Translations under genes and position numbers: made by a program | The notes under the pieces: model-generated | Databases searched by the model: none | Seen by the model: the letters and a program-made list of their open reading frames with translations, nothing else | What the model was told of the DNA's origin: nothing | DNA from: an uncultured bacterium | GTDB lineage: Bacteria > Actinomycetota > Actinomycetes > S36-B12 | Assembly: GCA_903850745.1 (NCBI GenBank) | Contig: CAINMH010000040.1 | Location: forward strand, 1 to 35,377 | DNA length: 35,377 nt | Direction: 5' to 3' | Part shown: positions 25,016 to 34,773 of the stretch, one piece after another | Position numbering within the stretch: the first letter of the stretch is position 1 | Layout: each line of letters opens with the position of its first letter

Positions 25016-25662
25016 GCCAACACATCCTTTGAGGTCGTCCGGACGAACACCAGTCCGCCCTTGGGCCCTGGTACGGCACCCTTGATCAGGATGAGACCGC
25101 GCTCGGTGTCCACCGACTGGACCTGAAGGCCCTGAGTCGTCACACGCACCGTGCCCATATGACCGGCCATGCGCATGCCCTTGAACACACGACCGGGGGT
25201 CGAGCATCCACCGATGGAACCTGGAGAACGATGCTTACGCTGCACACCGTGCGTGGCGCGTAGACCGTGGAAGCCATGACGCTTCATCGCGCCAGCAAAG
25301 CCCTTGCCTTTCGATGTGCCGACGACGTCGACAAACTGTCCGGCCTCGAAGGTGTCGGCACCCACCTGCTGACCGAGGGTGTACTCGGACGCATTCTCGG
25401 TACGCACCTCAACGAGATGGCGACGGGGACTCACACCTGCCTTGGCAAAGTGCCCAGCCTGCGGCTTGTTCACCTTGCGCGGGTCGATGGCACCAAAACC
25501 GATTTGCACGGCAGAGTAGCCGTCAACATCGGGAGTGCGCACCTGTGTGACCACGCAGGGGCCAGCCTTGATCACGGTGACGGGAACAACTTTATTGTTC
25601 TCATCCCATACCTGAGTCATGCCGAGCTTCTCGCCCAGCACTCCCTTGACATTCGCGTTCAT
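25012..25662 (-). CDS. rplC: 50S ribosomal protein L3
   Basis: uL3 is one of the first proteins in 50S assembly and reaches towards the peptidyl-transferase centre. The 216-residue protein has [28 protein letters not shown] and H-R-S-P-G-S-I-G followed by the M-A-G-H-M-G segment. The start lies 15 bases after rpsJ. Confidence 0.98.
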   Translation of the reverse strand: MNANVKGVLGEKLGMTQVWDENNKVVPVTVIKAGPCVVTQVRTPDVDGYSAVQIGFGAIDPRKVNKPQAGHFAKAGVSPRRHLVEVRTENASEYTLGQQVGADTFEAGQFVDVVGTSKGKGFAGAMKRHGFHGLRATHGVQRKHRSPGSIGGCSTPGRVFKGMRMAGHMGTVRVTTQGLQVQSVDTERGLILIKGAVPGPKGGLVFVRTTSKDVLA

Positions 25663-25677
25663 GGTTTCTTCGATCCC

Positions 25678-25986
25678 CTACAGCTTGATCTCAATGTCGA
25701 CACCGGCAGGAAGGTCGAGACGCATCAGCGAGTCAACCGTCTTGGGTGTCGGGTCGAGAATGTCGATGAGGCGCTTATGCGTGCGCATCTCGAAGTGCTC
25801 CCGGCTGTCCTTGTACTTGTGCGGGGAGCGAATAACGCAATAGACGTTCTTCTCCGTCGGCAGCGGCACCGGGCCCGCGACCTTTGCACCAGTACGAATC
25901 ACCGTGTCGACGATTTTGCGCGCCGAACTGTCGATGACCTCGTGGTCATAGGCCTTGAGCCGGATGCGGATCTTCTGTCCCGCCAT
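25678..25986 (-). CDS. rpsJ: 30S ribosomal protein S10 (transcription factor NusE)
   Basis: uS10 is a 30S head protein that also joins NusB in antitermination complexes. The 102-residue protein reads [34 protein letters not shown] and R-T-H-K-R-L-I-D-I. An in-frame ATG six codons upstream is rejected because the conserved N-terminus is M-A-G-Q-K. It opens the S10 cluster, 88 bases after tuf, with a hairpin in between. Confidence 0.98.
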   Translation of the reverse strand: MAGQKIRIRLKAYDHEVIDSSARKIVDTVIRTGAKVAGPVPLPTEKNVYCVIRSPHKYKDSREHFEMRTHKRLIDILDPTPKTVDSLMRLDLPAGVDIEIKL

Positions 25987-26029
25987 GGTGGCTGATGTCC
26001 TCACTCTGCGATGTGCTGCTTACGGATGT

Positions 26030-26060
26030 TGTGTGGGGCGGGTGTTCGCCGCCCCACACA
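26030..26060 (-). terminator. 12-bp hairpin between tuf and rpsJ
   Basis: TGTGTGGGGCGG (26030-26041) pairs perfectly with CCGCCCCACACA (26049-26060) around a seven-base loop. It lies 14 bases after the tuf stop codon. No T-run follows on the transcribed strand, so it may be an attenuator, pause or RNA-end stabiliser that separates str and S10 transcription rather than a full intrinsic terminator. Confidence 0.5.
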
Positions 26061-26074
26061 GGGAAGAACTTGTA

Positions 26075-27268
26075 CTACTTGATGATCTTGACTACGCGTC
26101 CTGCACCAACGGTGCGGCCACCCTCGCGGATTGCGAAGCGGAGGCCTTCCTCCATGGCGATTGGCTGGATGAGATCAACCAGCATCTCCGTGTTGTCACC
26201 GGGCATCACCATCTCCTTGCCCTCAGGCAGCTTGACGATGCCAGTCACGTCCGTGGTACGGAAGTAGAACTGGGGGCGGTAGTTGTCGAAGAACGGCGTG
26301 TGACGGCCACCTTCGTCCTTGGACAGGATGTAGACCTGTGCCTCGAACTCGGTGTGCGGCGTGATCGAGCCGGGCTTGCAGAGAACCTGGCCACGCTCAA
26401 CGTCGTCACGCTTGGTGCCGCGAAGGAGCAGGCCCACGTTCTCGCCTGCCCGGCCCTCGTCAAGCAACTTGCGGAACATCTCGACGCCGGTGACGGTCGT
26501 CTTGGTTGAGCCAGGACGAATGCCGACGATCTCGATTTCTTCGTTGACCTTGACGATGCCGCGCTCGATACGACCGGTGACAACGGTGCCACGACCAGTG
26601 ATCGTGAAGACGTCCTCAACGGGCATAAGGAACGGACGGTCAATCTCGCGCTCAGGTGTCGGGATGTAGTTATCGACGGCGGTCATGAGTTCCATGATTG
26701 CCTCGCCCCACTTGGCGTCACCGTTGAGAGCCGGGAAGGCAGCAACGCGGACTACGGGGATGTCATCGCCGGGGAACTCGTACGCGGAGAGGAGCTCGCG
26801 CACCTCCATCTCGACGAGTTCGAGGAGATCCTCGTCGTCGACCATGTCGCACTTGTTGAGGGCAACAACGATCGAAGGCACACCCACCTGGCGAGCAAGG
26901 AGCACGTGCTCCTTGGTCTGCGGCATGGGGCCGTCGGTTGCAGCCACGACCAGGATGGCGCCGTCCATCTGCGCAGCACCGGTGATCATGTTCTTGATGT
27001 AGTCGGCGTGGCCGGGGCAGTCGACGTGCGCGTAGTGACGCGAGTCGGTCTGGTACTCGACGTGCGCGATCGAAATCGTGATACCGCGCTGACGCTCTTC
27101 GGGCGCCTTATCGATCTGATCGAAAGGCGTGAAGGGGTTGAGATCCGGCATCTTGTCGTGCAGGACCTTGGTGATCGCCGCGGTCAGCGTCGTCTTGCCA
27201 TGGTCGATGTGCCCGATCGTGCCGATGTTTACGTGCGGCTTCGTCCGCTCGAACTTCGCCTTAGCCAC
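26075..27268 (-). CDS. tuf: Translation elongation factor Tu
   Basis: EF-Tu carries aminoacyl-tRNA to the ribosome with GTP. The 397-residue protein has the P-loop G-H-I-D-H-G-K-T at 19-26, the switch I region [13 protein letters not shown] and the N-K-C-D specificity motif near 137, followed by the two beta-barrel domains. GTG start (27266-27268) lies six bases after AAGGAG. Ile at P-loop position 21 is a common actinobacterial form. This is the only tuf copy in the window. A 126-base gap separates it from fusA, leaving room for its own promoter, though I could not pick one. Confidence 0.98.
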   Translation of the reverse strand: MAKAKFERTKPHVNIGTIGHIDHGKTTLTAAITKVLHDKMPDLNPFTPFDQIDKAPEERQRGITISIAHVEYQTDSRHYAHVDCPGHADYIKNMITGAAQMDGAILVVAATDGPMPQTKEHVLLARQVGVPSIVVALNKCDMVDDEDLLELVEMEVRELLSAYEFPGDDIPVVRVAAFPALNGDAKWGEAIMELMTAVDNYIPTPEREIDRPFLMPVEDVFTITGRGTVVTGRIERGIVKVNEEIEIVGIRPGSTKTTVTGVEMFRKLLDEGRAGENVGLLLRGTKRDDVERGQVLCKPGSITPHTEFEAQVYILSKDEGGRHTPFFDNYRPQFYFRTTDVTGIVKLPEGKEMVMPGDNTEMLVDLIQPIAMEEGLRFAIREGGRTVGAGRVVKIIK

Positions 27269-27298
27269 TTGAGGCTCCTTCTGGGTCCTATTGGTGCG

Positions 27299-27338
27299 CC
27301 ACCCGGCTGTCGCGGATGGGCTGTGCTGGGTGGTTTTT
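27299..27338 (+). terminator. Plus-strand terminator-like hairpin in fusA-tuf gap
   Basis: CCACCC (27299-27304) can pair with GGGTGG (27328-27333), extended by GC pairs after one wobble, and is followed on the plus strand by TTTTT. Both flanking genes are on the minus strand, so the T-run is on the wrong side for them. It could stop antisense transcripts, or the stem alone could act in the sense mRNA. Confidence 0.35.
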
Positions 27339-27394
27339 CAGGACAGTCCGGACGTGGTGACACGCCGGGGTGTTGCATAAGAGGTCGTAGTCAT

Positions 27395-29497
<2,103 letters not shown>

Positions 29498-29530
29498 GAT
29501 TTATCTCCGTACGAGGTTGGGTTGGATGGA

Positions 29531-30001
29531 TTACCAGCGGTAGTGCGCGAAGGCCTTGTTGGACTCGGCCATCTTGTGTGTGTCTTCACGCTTCTTGACA
29601 CTTGCACCAAGACCGTTTGACGCGTCGAGAATCTCGTTCATGAGGCGCTCGGTCATCGTCTTTTCACGACGTTGACGCGAGTAGCTGACCAACCAGCGCA
29701 GCGCAAGCGTGGTGCTGCGGCCGGTGCGAACCTCGACGGGGACCTGGTAGGTCGCGCCGCCGACGCGGCGGGAGCGCACCTCAAGGGTGGGGCGAATGTT
29801 GTCAAGGGCGCGCTTGAGAGTGGCTACCGGATCGGTGCTCGTCTTATCGCGGCAACCTTCTAGTGCGCCGTACACGATGCGTTCTGCGACGGAACGCTTG
29901 CCGTCAAGGAGGATCTTGTTGACCAACTGGGTCACGACTGGTGAGGCGAAAACCGGATCAATGACGACCGGACGCTTACTGGCTGGGCCTTTACGGGGCA
30001 T
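29531..30001 (-). CDS. rpsG: 30S ribosomal protein S7
   Basis: uS7 organises the 3' major domain of 16S rRNA; in E. coli it represses str operon translation. The 156-residue protein begins M-P-R-K-G-P-A and has [22 protein letters not shown] and the C-terminal [20 protein letters not shown]. It shares one base with the rpsL stop, leaving no room for the E. coli type of S7 operator between rpsL and rpsG. Confidence 0.98.
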   Translation of the reverse strand: MPRKGPASKRPVVIDPVFASPVVTQLVNKILLDGKRSVAERIVYGALEGCRDKTSTDPVATLKRALDNIRPTLEVRSRRVGGATYQVPVEVRTGRSTTLALRWLVSYSRQRREKTMTERLMNEILDASNGLGASVKKREDTHKMAESNKAFAHYRW

Positions 30002-30375
30002 CAGGCCTTCTCCTTCTTCGCTCCGTAGCGCGAACGCGCCTGCTTGCGGTTCTTCACGCCCTGGGTATCAAGCGCACCGCGGATGATCTTGTAACGAACA
30101 CCTGGGAGGTCCTTCACGCGACCGCCACGCACGAGCACGATCGAGTGCTCCTGCAGGTTGTGACCAACGCCGGGGATGTAGGCCGTGACCTCGACACCAG
30201 AAGTCAGGCGGACGCGCGCGACCTTACGGAGCGCGGAGTTCGGCTTCTTGGGCGTGGTCGTGTAGACGCGCGTGCACACGCCGCGACGCTGCGGGCTGCC
30301 CTTGAGGGCAGGGGTCTTACTCTTCGAGACCTTGTCCTGGCGGCCCTTGCGGACCAGCTGCTGGATCGTGGGCAC
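30001..30375 (-). CDS. rpsL: 30S ribosomal protein S12
   Basis: uS12 sits at the decoding centre. The 124-residue protein has [11 protein letters not shown] (Lys43 and Lys44) and [11 protein letters not shown] (Lys88). The Lys residues changed in streptomycin-resistant mutants are wild type, so the sequence predicts no S12-based resistance. The start is GTG (30373-30375) with a GGCGGAG ribosome site about seven bases upstream. It is the first gene of the str operon and has a long structured leader. Confidence 0.98.
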   Translation of the reverse strand: MPTIQQLVRKGRQDKVSKSKTPALKGSPQRRGVCTRVYTTTPKKPNSALRKVARVRLTSGVEVTAYIPGVGHNLQEHSIVLVRGGRVKDLPGVRYKIIRGALDTQGVKNRKQARSRYGAKKEKA

Positions 30376-30545
30376 CGTGTCTCCGCCTTGTCGTCTAGTT
30401 CCGGTTCGTCGTGAGGGTCTTCCGACCCCCGCGTTCGGGTGTGTCGCGCGGGTGCGAACCCGTACGACGGTAATCGTCGTTTCTGGACCTGACCCAGCCG
30501 CATCAACCTCAGCGGGTCAGCGTGCCGGGCAAGCCCGAGGCACAA
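30376..30545 (-). promoter_or_regulatory. Structured 5' leader of the str operon with five hairpins
   Basis: Reading along the minus-strand RNA, five local stems follow one another. H1 is 30543-30522 (GUGCC / GGCAC with an inner GGGC / GCCC). H2 pairs CUGACCC 30520-30514 with 30495-30489. H3 pairs ACGACG 30480-30475 with CGUCGU 30469-30464. H4 is CGGGU-UCGC-ACCCG (30462-30449). H5 is GGGUC-GGAA-GACCC (30428-30415), closed by a GNRA-type loop. The ribosome site and GTG start follow about 30 bases later. No T-run is seen, which argues against a terminator. A regulatory role is inferred. Confidence 0.5.
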
Positions 30546-30551
30546 GGAGAG

Positions 30552-30581
30552 ACACTAGCGCGCGAGTCCCCCATGCTCCAA
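30552..30581 (-). promoter_or_regulatory. Probable str operon promoter
   Basis: On the minus strand TTGGAG (30581-30576), an 18-base spacer and TAGTGT (30557-30552) would start transcription near 30545, exactly at the 5' foot of the first leader hairpin. A second candidate lies upstream around 30602-30612 (TTGACT and TAAAAT overlapping). The assignment is by pattern only. The rest of the gap up to 30673 shows no gene. Confidence 0.4.
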
Positions 30582-30673
30582 ATCGGGGGGTAGGTGGGCC
30601 CATTTTAGTCAAACGACCATAAACCGGCATTGCTCCCCCTTGAGGCCCGAGTGTCGATCAAGTCGCCTCGCCC

Positions 30674-30685
30674 TACACTCACGCT
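30674..30685 (+). promoter_or_regulatory. Leaderless -10 element of the pseudo-ABC gene
   Basis: TACACT (30674-30679) is followed by exactly six bases and the GTG at 30686, with no Shine-Dalgarno sequence before that codon. This matches the -10/N6/start arrangement of leaderless actinobacterial mRNAs and is the main reason for choosing this start. No strong -35 hexamer was found; TGTCGA or GTGTCG near 30651-30657 is at the right distance but weak. Confidence 0.5.
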
Positions 30686-32944
30686 GTGAGAGAGCAGCCC
30701 TTCGTGGACTCCCCCGATGCCGCCACCATCACCCGCACAGACGGAACCTTCACCGCATTGTGGCGGTGGTATTGGCCATATGTCCGGCCCTACCGCACGC
30801 GGCTGGTGTTTCTGGGCGTGATCACCGCCATCATGCTTGCCTGTCAGGCGCTAATTCCGCTACTGGTCGAGAGCATCCTGCATCACGGCGAGTGGGACAC
30901 CAAGGCAATCTTGCTACTGCTCGCCATGGTTGCCATTCAGTTGGCGACCGGGCACTGGTCTCACCTCGATGCTCATGCCATCGCGAGTTCTTCGGCTTCT
31001 CTTTTACGTGTCCGCGTGTTTGATCGCACGCTACACAGCAAGATCCTTCGTCAAGATGGGCTCGTTCGCTCGTCAATTGTGAGCCGGCACACGACGGACG
31101 TAGACCACGTCAGTGAAGCGTTCGAATCGACTGCAAGTGCGGGAATTCCTGGTGTACTTCGCGTGATCATCAGCCTGAGCCTGCTGACATTCGTGGAGTG
31201 GCGGGCCGGTCTTGTCATGACCGCCGCCTCACTGTTGTTTGTTCTGCTGAGAATCTATCTGGGAAAGTCTTTGGTCGTTGCTGACCGCGACCGGCTCTCC
31301 GCCAGTAGTCGTGTCGGCGAAAGTGTCGATGAGGCACTTACCGCGCCCAAAGTTATATCAGGACTGCGCTTAAGCAGCTGGGTTCAATATCGTTTTGGGG
31401 GACGCACTCACTATCTCGAGGAGACTTCGCATCGTCAGGGGCGACGGGTAGCCGATCTCGTGACAGGTGCGCACTTGGCGGGGCTTGTCGGACTACTCGC
31501 AGTCGTGATCTTCGGACTGACCAGCGGCGGTGAGCGTCTCGCTGCAGTAGCGGCAGCCCTGCTCTATGTCGAAGGAGTTGTTAAGGGACTAGAAGCACTT
31601 CCGAAGTGGATTCGATGTGTCCAGTTGGCAATCGTGAGCCGCCATCGTATTGATCAAATTCTTGTCGATGCCAATCAGCTGACGATGCCTAAGGCCGCCT
31701 TCGACGCGATTCCCACACTGCAAGAGCCCTTCGATTTCCCACCTGAGTGCATGGTGGGAATCGTTTCGCCAAATGGATACGACGTCGACTTGGCTCTCGC
31801 TGCGATATCTGGAAGCGGTGGTGACCCCAACGATTGGCGCATCACATTTGAGGGCAACCCAGTTCGATCTTCGAGCTCAGACAACGGCGTAATCCACCTA
31901 CCGCAGGAGCCTCTCGCGTTCAACGCATCGATAACCGATCACTTTCGCGGAGTAGCTCCGGACTTATCGGAGACAGCCATAATAAAATTGCTGGAGTGTG
32001 TGGGCCTCGGCTATCTCGCAGCAATGCCCGAGGGCCTGACGCGTCTACTTGGACCAGTCGGAACTAGCCTCACCATTGACGAGCGACAGCGCTTAGGACT
32101 TGCGTTAGCGATAGCAACGGATTCGCGATTGCTTTTGGTCGGCCCATTGCTCGCTCTAGCGGATACAGATACCGCCTTGTCGTTGATCCAACCACTGCGC
32201 GACAGAAAGTTGCCGGCAATCGTTGTAAGCGCTCGAACCGCGGAAGTTGCGGCCAGTATGGATCTGGTTGTTTTCGCGTCCGAGGCCGGCATGCGCATGG
32301 ATACCCATGAACACCTGCTCGTCGATAGCCCGGAGTATTCGCATCTGTGGTCAGCCCGACTGTCCACAAGCGATGTTGACCTCAGCGTGCTCGGCATTGA
32401 CGAGAGCGCCCAAGGAACGTTGCTGACCCGGCTTGTCACCGAGAGCTACGGCTCTGGTGAAATCATCTATCGCGAAGGCGCACCCGCGGATCGCATTGTC
32501 TTCACGATCTCCGGCAAGATCGAGATCCTCGCTACCGACGCACAAGGAAATTCGCGACGTGTTGCTGTGCTCGGCCCCGGCAACCATTGTGGTGACCTTC
32601 GATTGACGCCCGGAGAGGTTCGAGCAGAGACCGCGGTAGCAATTGATGACACTGTCGTGCGCAGTCTTTCGCGCGAAGCCATCTCCGCTGGGATGTCTGG
32701 TCTACTTGATCGCACTGCGAGCGAACGACGCATCGTCTCGACAATTCTGCGTTCCGGCCCAAGCACTGCCGAAGAAATCCAAGCCGTGCTGCACGATATT
32801 GACGAAGCCGAGTTGCTCTCCGCATTAGCGCTTCTGAAGGGTGACGGAGCGATCACGGAGGAGGACGGTCGCTACCGCACCGTGCAGAAGCGGGCCACCA
32901 AATCTGGAGCAGCCGACATCCTGGATCGAATTGGTGGGCTGTAG
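30686..32944 (+). CDS. ABC-exporter-like membrane protein with degenerate ATPase domain, cNMP-binding-like domain and winged-helix-like tail
   Basis: The 752-residue protein starts like a type I ABC exporter: membrane helices at about 38-60, 74-90, 155-190 and 260-300, with the cytoplasmic element R-V-F-D-R-T-L and S-R-H-T-T-D-V-D-H-V (133-142). Residues 340-555 align by eye with an ABC ATPase that has lost its chemistry. Walker A reads G-I-V-S-P-N-G-Y-D-V-D (358-368) without the Lys-Ser/Thr; the signature reads L-T-I-D-E-R-Q (462-468) instead of L-S-G-G-Q. Walker B reads L-L-L-V-G-P-L (482-488) without Asp-Glu, and the H-loop His is Ala516. The Q-loop Gln407 (L-P-Q-E-P) remains. Residues 575-670 resemble a Crp-type nucleotide-binding domain (G-E-I-I-Y-R-E-G, V-L-G-P-G-N, C-G-D-L-R-L, R646). 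Residues 680-735 resemble a winged helix (S-T-A-E-E-I-Q-A-V-L, L-L-K-G-D-G-A-I-T). ATP-driven transport seems unlikely; a cNMP- or ligand-gated sensor or scaffold is inferred. Confidence 0.8.
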   Translation: MREQPFVDSPDAATITRTDGTFTALWRWYWPYVRPYRTRLVFLGVITAIMLACQALIPLLVESILHHGEWDTKAILLLLAMVAIQLATGHWSHLDAHAIASSSASLLRVRVFDRTLHSKILRQDGLVRSSIVSRHTTDVDHVSEAFESTASAGIPGVLRVIISLSLLTFVEWRAGLVMTAASLLFVLLRIYLGKSLVVADRDRLSASSRVGESVDEALTAPKVISGLRLSSWVQYRFGGRTHYLEETSHRQGRRVADLVTGAHLAGLVGLLAVVIFGLTSGGERLAAVAAALLYVEGVVKGLEALPKWIRCVQLAIVSRHRIDQILVDANQLTMPKAAFDAIPTLQEPFDFPPECMVGIVSPNGYDVDLALAAISGSGGDPNDWRITFEGNPVRSSSSDNGVIHLPQEPLAFNASITDHFRGVAPDLSETAIIKLLECVGLGYLAAMPEGLTRLLGPVGTSLTIDERQRLGLALAIATDSRLLLVGPLLALADTDTALSLIQPLRDRKLPAIVVSARTAEVAASMDLVVFASEAGMRMDTHEHLLVDSPEYSHLWSARLSTSDVDLSVLGIDESAQGTLLTRLVTESYGSGEIIYREGAPADRIVFTISGKIEILATDAQGNSRRVAVLGPGNHCGDLRLTPGEVRAETAVAIDDTVVRSLSREAISAGMSGLLDRTASERRIVSTILRSGPSTAEEIQAVLHDIDEAELLSALALLKGDGAITEEDGRYRTVQKRATKSGAADILDRIGGL

Positions 32945-32957
32945 TGCCGCGATCTAA

Positions 32958-32993
32958 AGAGCTGCGCGCTCAGTTCTCTAGGCGAGCAGCTCT
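32958..32993 (-). terminator. Possible weak terminator between convergent genes
   Basis: AGAGCTGC (32958-32965) and GCAGCTCT (32986-32993) are perfect 8-base arms around a 20-base loop, partly inside the 3' end of the GNAT-like gene. On the minus strand the stem exits into TTTAG, a short T-run. It lies 13 bases beyond the stop of the plus-strand pseudo-ABC gene and could serve that transcript too. Confidence 0.35.
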
Positions 32994-33674
32994 CTGTAAC
33001 GAACCCACCACTGACTCATGCTCGGGCGGCAATCCGTAATGATCGATCAGCAGCGCCGACAAGCAGCGCGTAGCGAGTTCAGACGCCGGCAGGCCCACCC
33101 CGGCGCCTATCGGCAACAACATCGCCGAATAGTCGTCGAAGAAGGCAAGATCACCGAATTCCTTCCAGTGAATGCCATGAATCGGTTCGCGATATTCGGG
33201 ATCGGCGAGAATGAATCCACACGATTGCCATCGCTCAATTAGGTGTGCGTCACTTTCCAAGACAGTCGCATAGACCTCAAATCCAAGTTGATTCGCTTCT
33301 TGTACGCATACGTCTAGTAGGAAATTCACGAATTGCTCTAGATATTCCCGAGCCAATCCCCTACGGGCATCCCGATCAATACCTCCAAAGAGCATCATGA
33401 CCACGCCGTGTCGCACATTGAGATTGAAAATCCACTCGCCGACTGGCTCGCCTTGACGAAAGACGAGCCAAGCATGAACGATCTCTCCTTCGGGCGGCTG
33501 TCCCGTGCGAAGTTGTGATCGCAAATCCTCCAGCACATGCGAGTAATCCGGGAAGAAACCGTTGTGGACTACTGCAAGTGTGTCGAGCAAAGGTTCGCGC
33601 TCACTCTCGCTAAGGACAGGGTCTAGAACATCGATCACCGAGAATTCTGGAACCTGCGGGATCGGCGTTAACAA
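32970..33674 (-). CDS. GNAT-like N-acetyltransferase family protein
   Basis: With the start proposed here the protein has 234 residues. Residues 65-160 resemble a GNAT fold: the strand pair A-W-L-V-F-R-Q-G-E-P-V-G-E-W-I-F, the putative acetyl-CoA loop G-I-D-R-D-A-R-R-G-L-A-R-E (98-110) followed by a long helix, and the C-terminal strand and helix H-L-I-E-R-W-Q-S-C-G-F. The C-terminal 65 residues are not recognised. I place the start at TTG 33672-33674, right after the HAMP gene stop, with AAGGAG overlapping that stop four bases upstream. A longer frame to 33752 runs inside the upstream gene. Substrate unknown. Third gene of the minus-strand operon. Confidence 0.55.
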   Translation of the reverse strand: MLTPIPQVPEFSVIDVLDPVLSESEREPLLDTLAVVHNGFFPDYSHVLEDLRSQLRTGQPPEGEIVHAWLVFRQGEPVGEWIFNLNVRHGVVMMLFGGIDRDARRGLAREYLEQFVNFLLDVCVQEANQLGFEVYATVLESDAHLIERWQSCGFILADPEYREPIHGIHWKEFGDLAFFDDYSAMLLPIGAGVGLPASELATRCLSALLIDHYGLPPEHESVVGSLQRAARLEN

Positions 33675-33675
33675 G

Positions 33676-34770
33676 TCACTCCTTGCCGAGGTCTTCGCGC
33701 ATTCTCTCGCGCATCTCCGCCGCCTTGCGCGCGAGATCAGCAAACGAGTCATTCTCCGTGATTTCGCGGACGGCCTCAGCGCGGCGGGTTTGGTCGATCT
33801 CTACCTTCAAGCGCTGGACTTCCTGGCTCAGGGACTTCTCACGAGCCCCGACCTTGCGGGCCATGGTGGCGAAGGATTCAGCTAACTCGTACATCTCGTC
33901 GGGGAAACGTCCGCCTGAGAATGAACTGAGGTCCAGATCGTATTCACCATCCGCAATCCGTGCTGATGCTGCCGTGAGTCGCTTAAGCGGACGGACCAGC
34001 GTGGTGGACAGGAGTAGCACGACTCCAAGGAGGATCAGGTAAGCCGCGATCAGGATTGGCAGCAAGCGGGACAGCACATCGCGCTTAACCTCATCTACAT
34101 AAGTGATTGGATAGTCCACGCCAAGTCCGCCGACAGCAACACCGTTCTTGTCCAGAATCGGCACATACGCGGAGATCCAAGATCCATACGCGTCTGTGTA
34201 GGCGGGTTGAAGAGTCGGCTGGGCAAGTCCTTCATTCATCAGTTGGTTCGTCTCGACAGAACTCGTGTTCGAGATGGCCACCTTGTAGGTATAACCGATC
34301 TGCGGATCGAGGAAAAACCCTGACGACGCCGCTGCATAGAGCAGCCCATCCTTGGGATCCTTGAAATAGGCGTAGGAAAGGGCCTCGCCGGTGATGTTGT
34401 TCAAGTTATAGAGAGCGCGCGCTTGGTCTGCATAGAGTGGACTAGACGGATAGCCCAGCCCAAATGGATTAGATTCGTCTACTACCGGCGGAACCGTGGT
34501 GATCAGTTCGACGAACTGCTCAGCATTGATGCCCAAGGCTCCACCGGTCGCGAACGTTTTCAGTTCGTTCTCCAAACGTGTCTGCGCATTCTGGGTACTG
34601 AACTGAAGTACGTAGAGCGCGATGAAAACAAAAACCACCGTGAATGCAGTCGCGTATGCGGCGAGGAGCTTCCAGCGCATGGTGATGCGAATAGACCTTT
34701 TGGACTCTCCGCCTGGAGATTTCGGGGAGACCTCTACCTGAGATTCCACTGCAATTGATTCAGTTGACAT
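33676..34770 (-). CDS. Membrane sensor with extracytoplasmic domain, HAMP and coiled coil, no output domain
   Basis: The 364-residue protein has a charged N-terminus, a first membrane helix (about 35-57), an extracytoplasmic region of about 175 residues that may be Cache-like (Y-G-S-W-I-S-A-Y-V-P-I-L-D-K-N-G-V-A-V-G-G-L-G-V-D-Y, 195-220), and a second helix (233-256). A HAMP domain follows (V-R-P-L-K-R-L-T-A-A-S-A-R-I-A-D-G-E-Y-D, to about residue 308), then a coiled coil ending E-I-T-E-N-D-S-F-A-D-L-A-R-K-A-A-E-M-R. No kinase, cyclase, GGDEF or methyl-accepting domain follows, so it must signal by protein contact. It starts three bases after the permease stop and is followed one base later by the GNAT-like gene. 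Confidence 0.8.
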   Translation of the reverse strand: MSTESIAVESQVEVSPKSPGGESKRSIRITMRWKLLAAYATAFTVVFVFIALYVLQFSTQNAQTRLENELKTFATGGALGINAEQFVELITTVPPVVDESNPFGLGYPSSPLYADQARALYNLNNITGEALSYAYFKDPKDGLLYAAASSGFFLDPQIGYTYKVAISNTSSVETNQLMNEGLAQPTLQPAYTDAYGSWISAYVPILDKNGVAVGGLGVDYPITYVDEVKRDVLSRLLPILIAAYLILLGVVLLLSTTLVRPLKRLTAASARIADGEYDLDLSSFSGGRFPDEMYELAESFATMARKVGAREKSLSQEVQRLKVEIDQTRRAEAVREITENDSFADLARKAAEMRERMREDLGKE

Positions 34771-34773
34771 TAG

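Noticed and set aside
24300-25207. Extended reading frame of L4 running into rplC
   Set aside because: The extra 64 residues are out-of-frame rplC; the ATGA overlap start at 25015 gives the normal protein.
30001-30375. Streptomycin-resistance allele in S12
   Set aside because: Lys43, Lys44 and Lys88, the classical resistance sites, are wild type.
30686-32944. Calling this gene a functional multidrug ABC exporter or a pseudogene
   Set aside because: All catalytic ATPase motifs are altered, which argues against an active pump, while the intact long frame, added domains and regular promoter argue against a decaying pseudogene.
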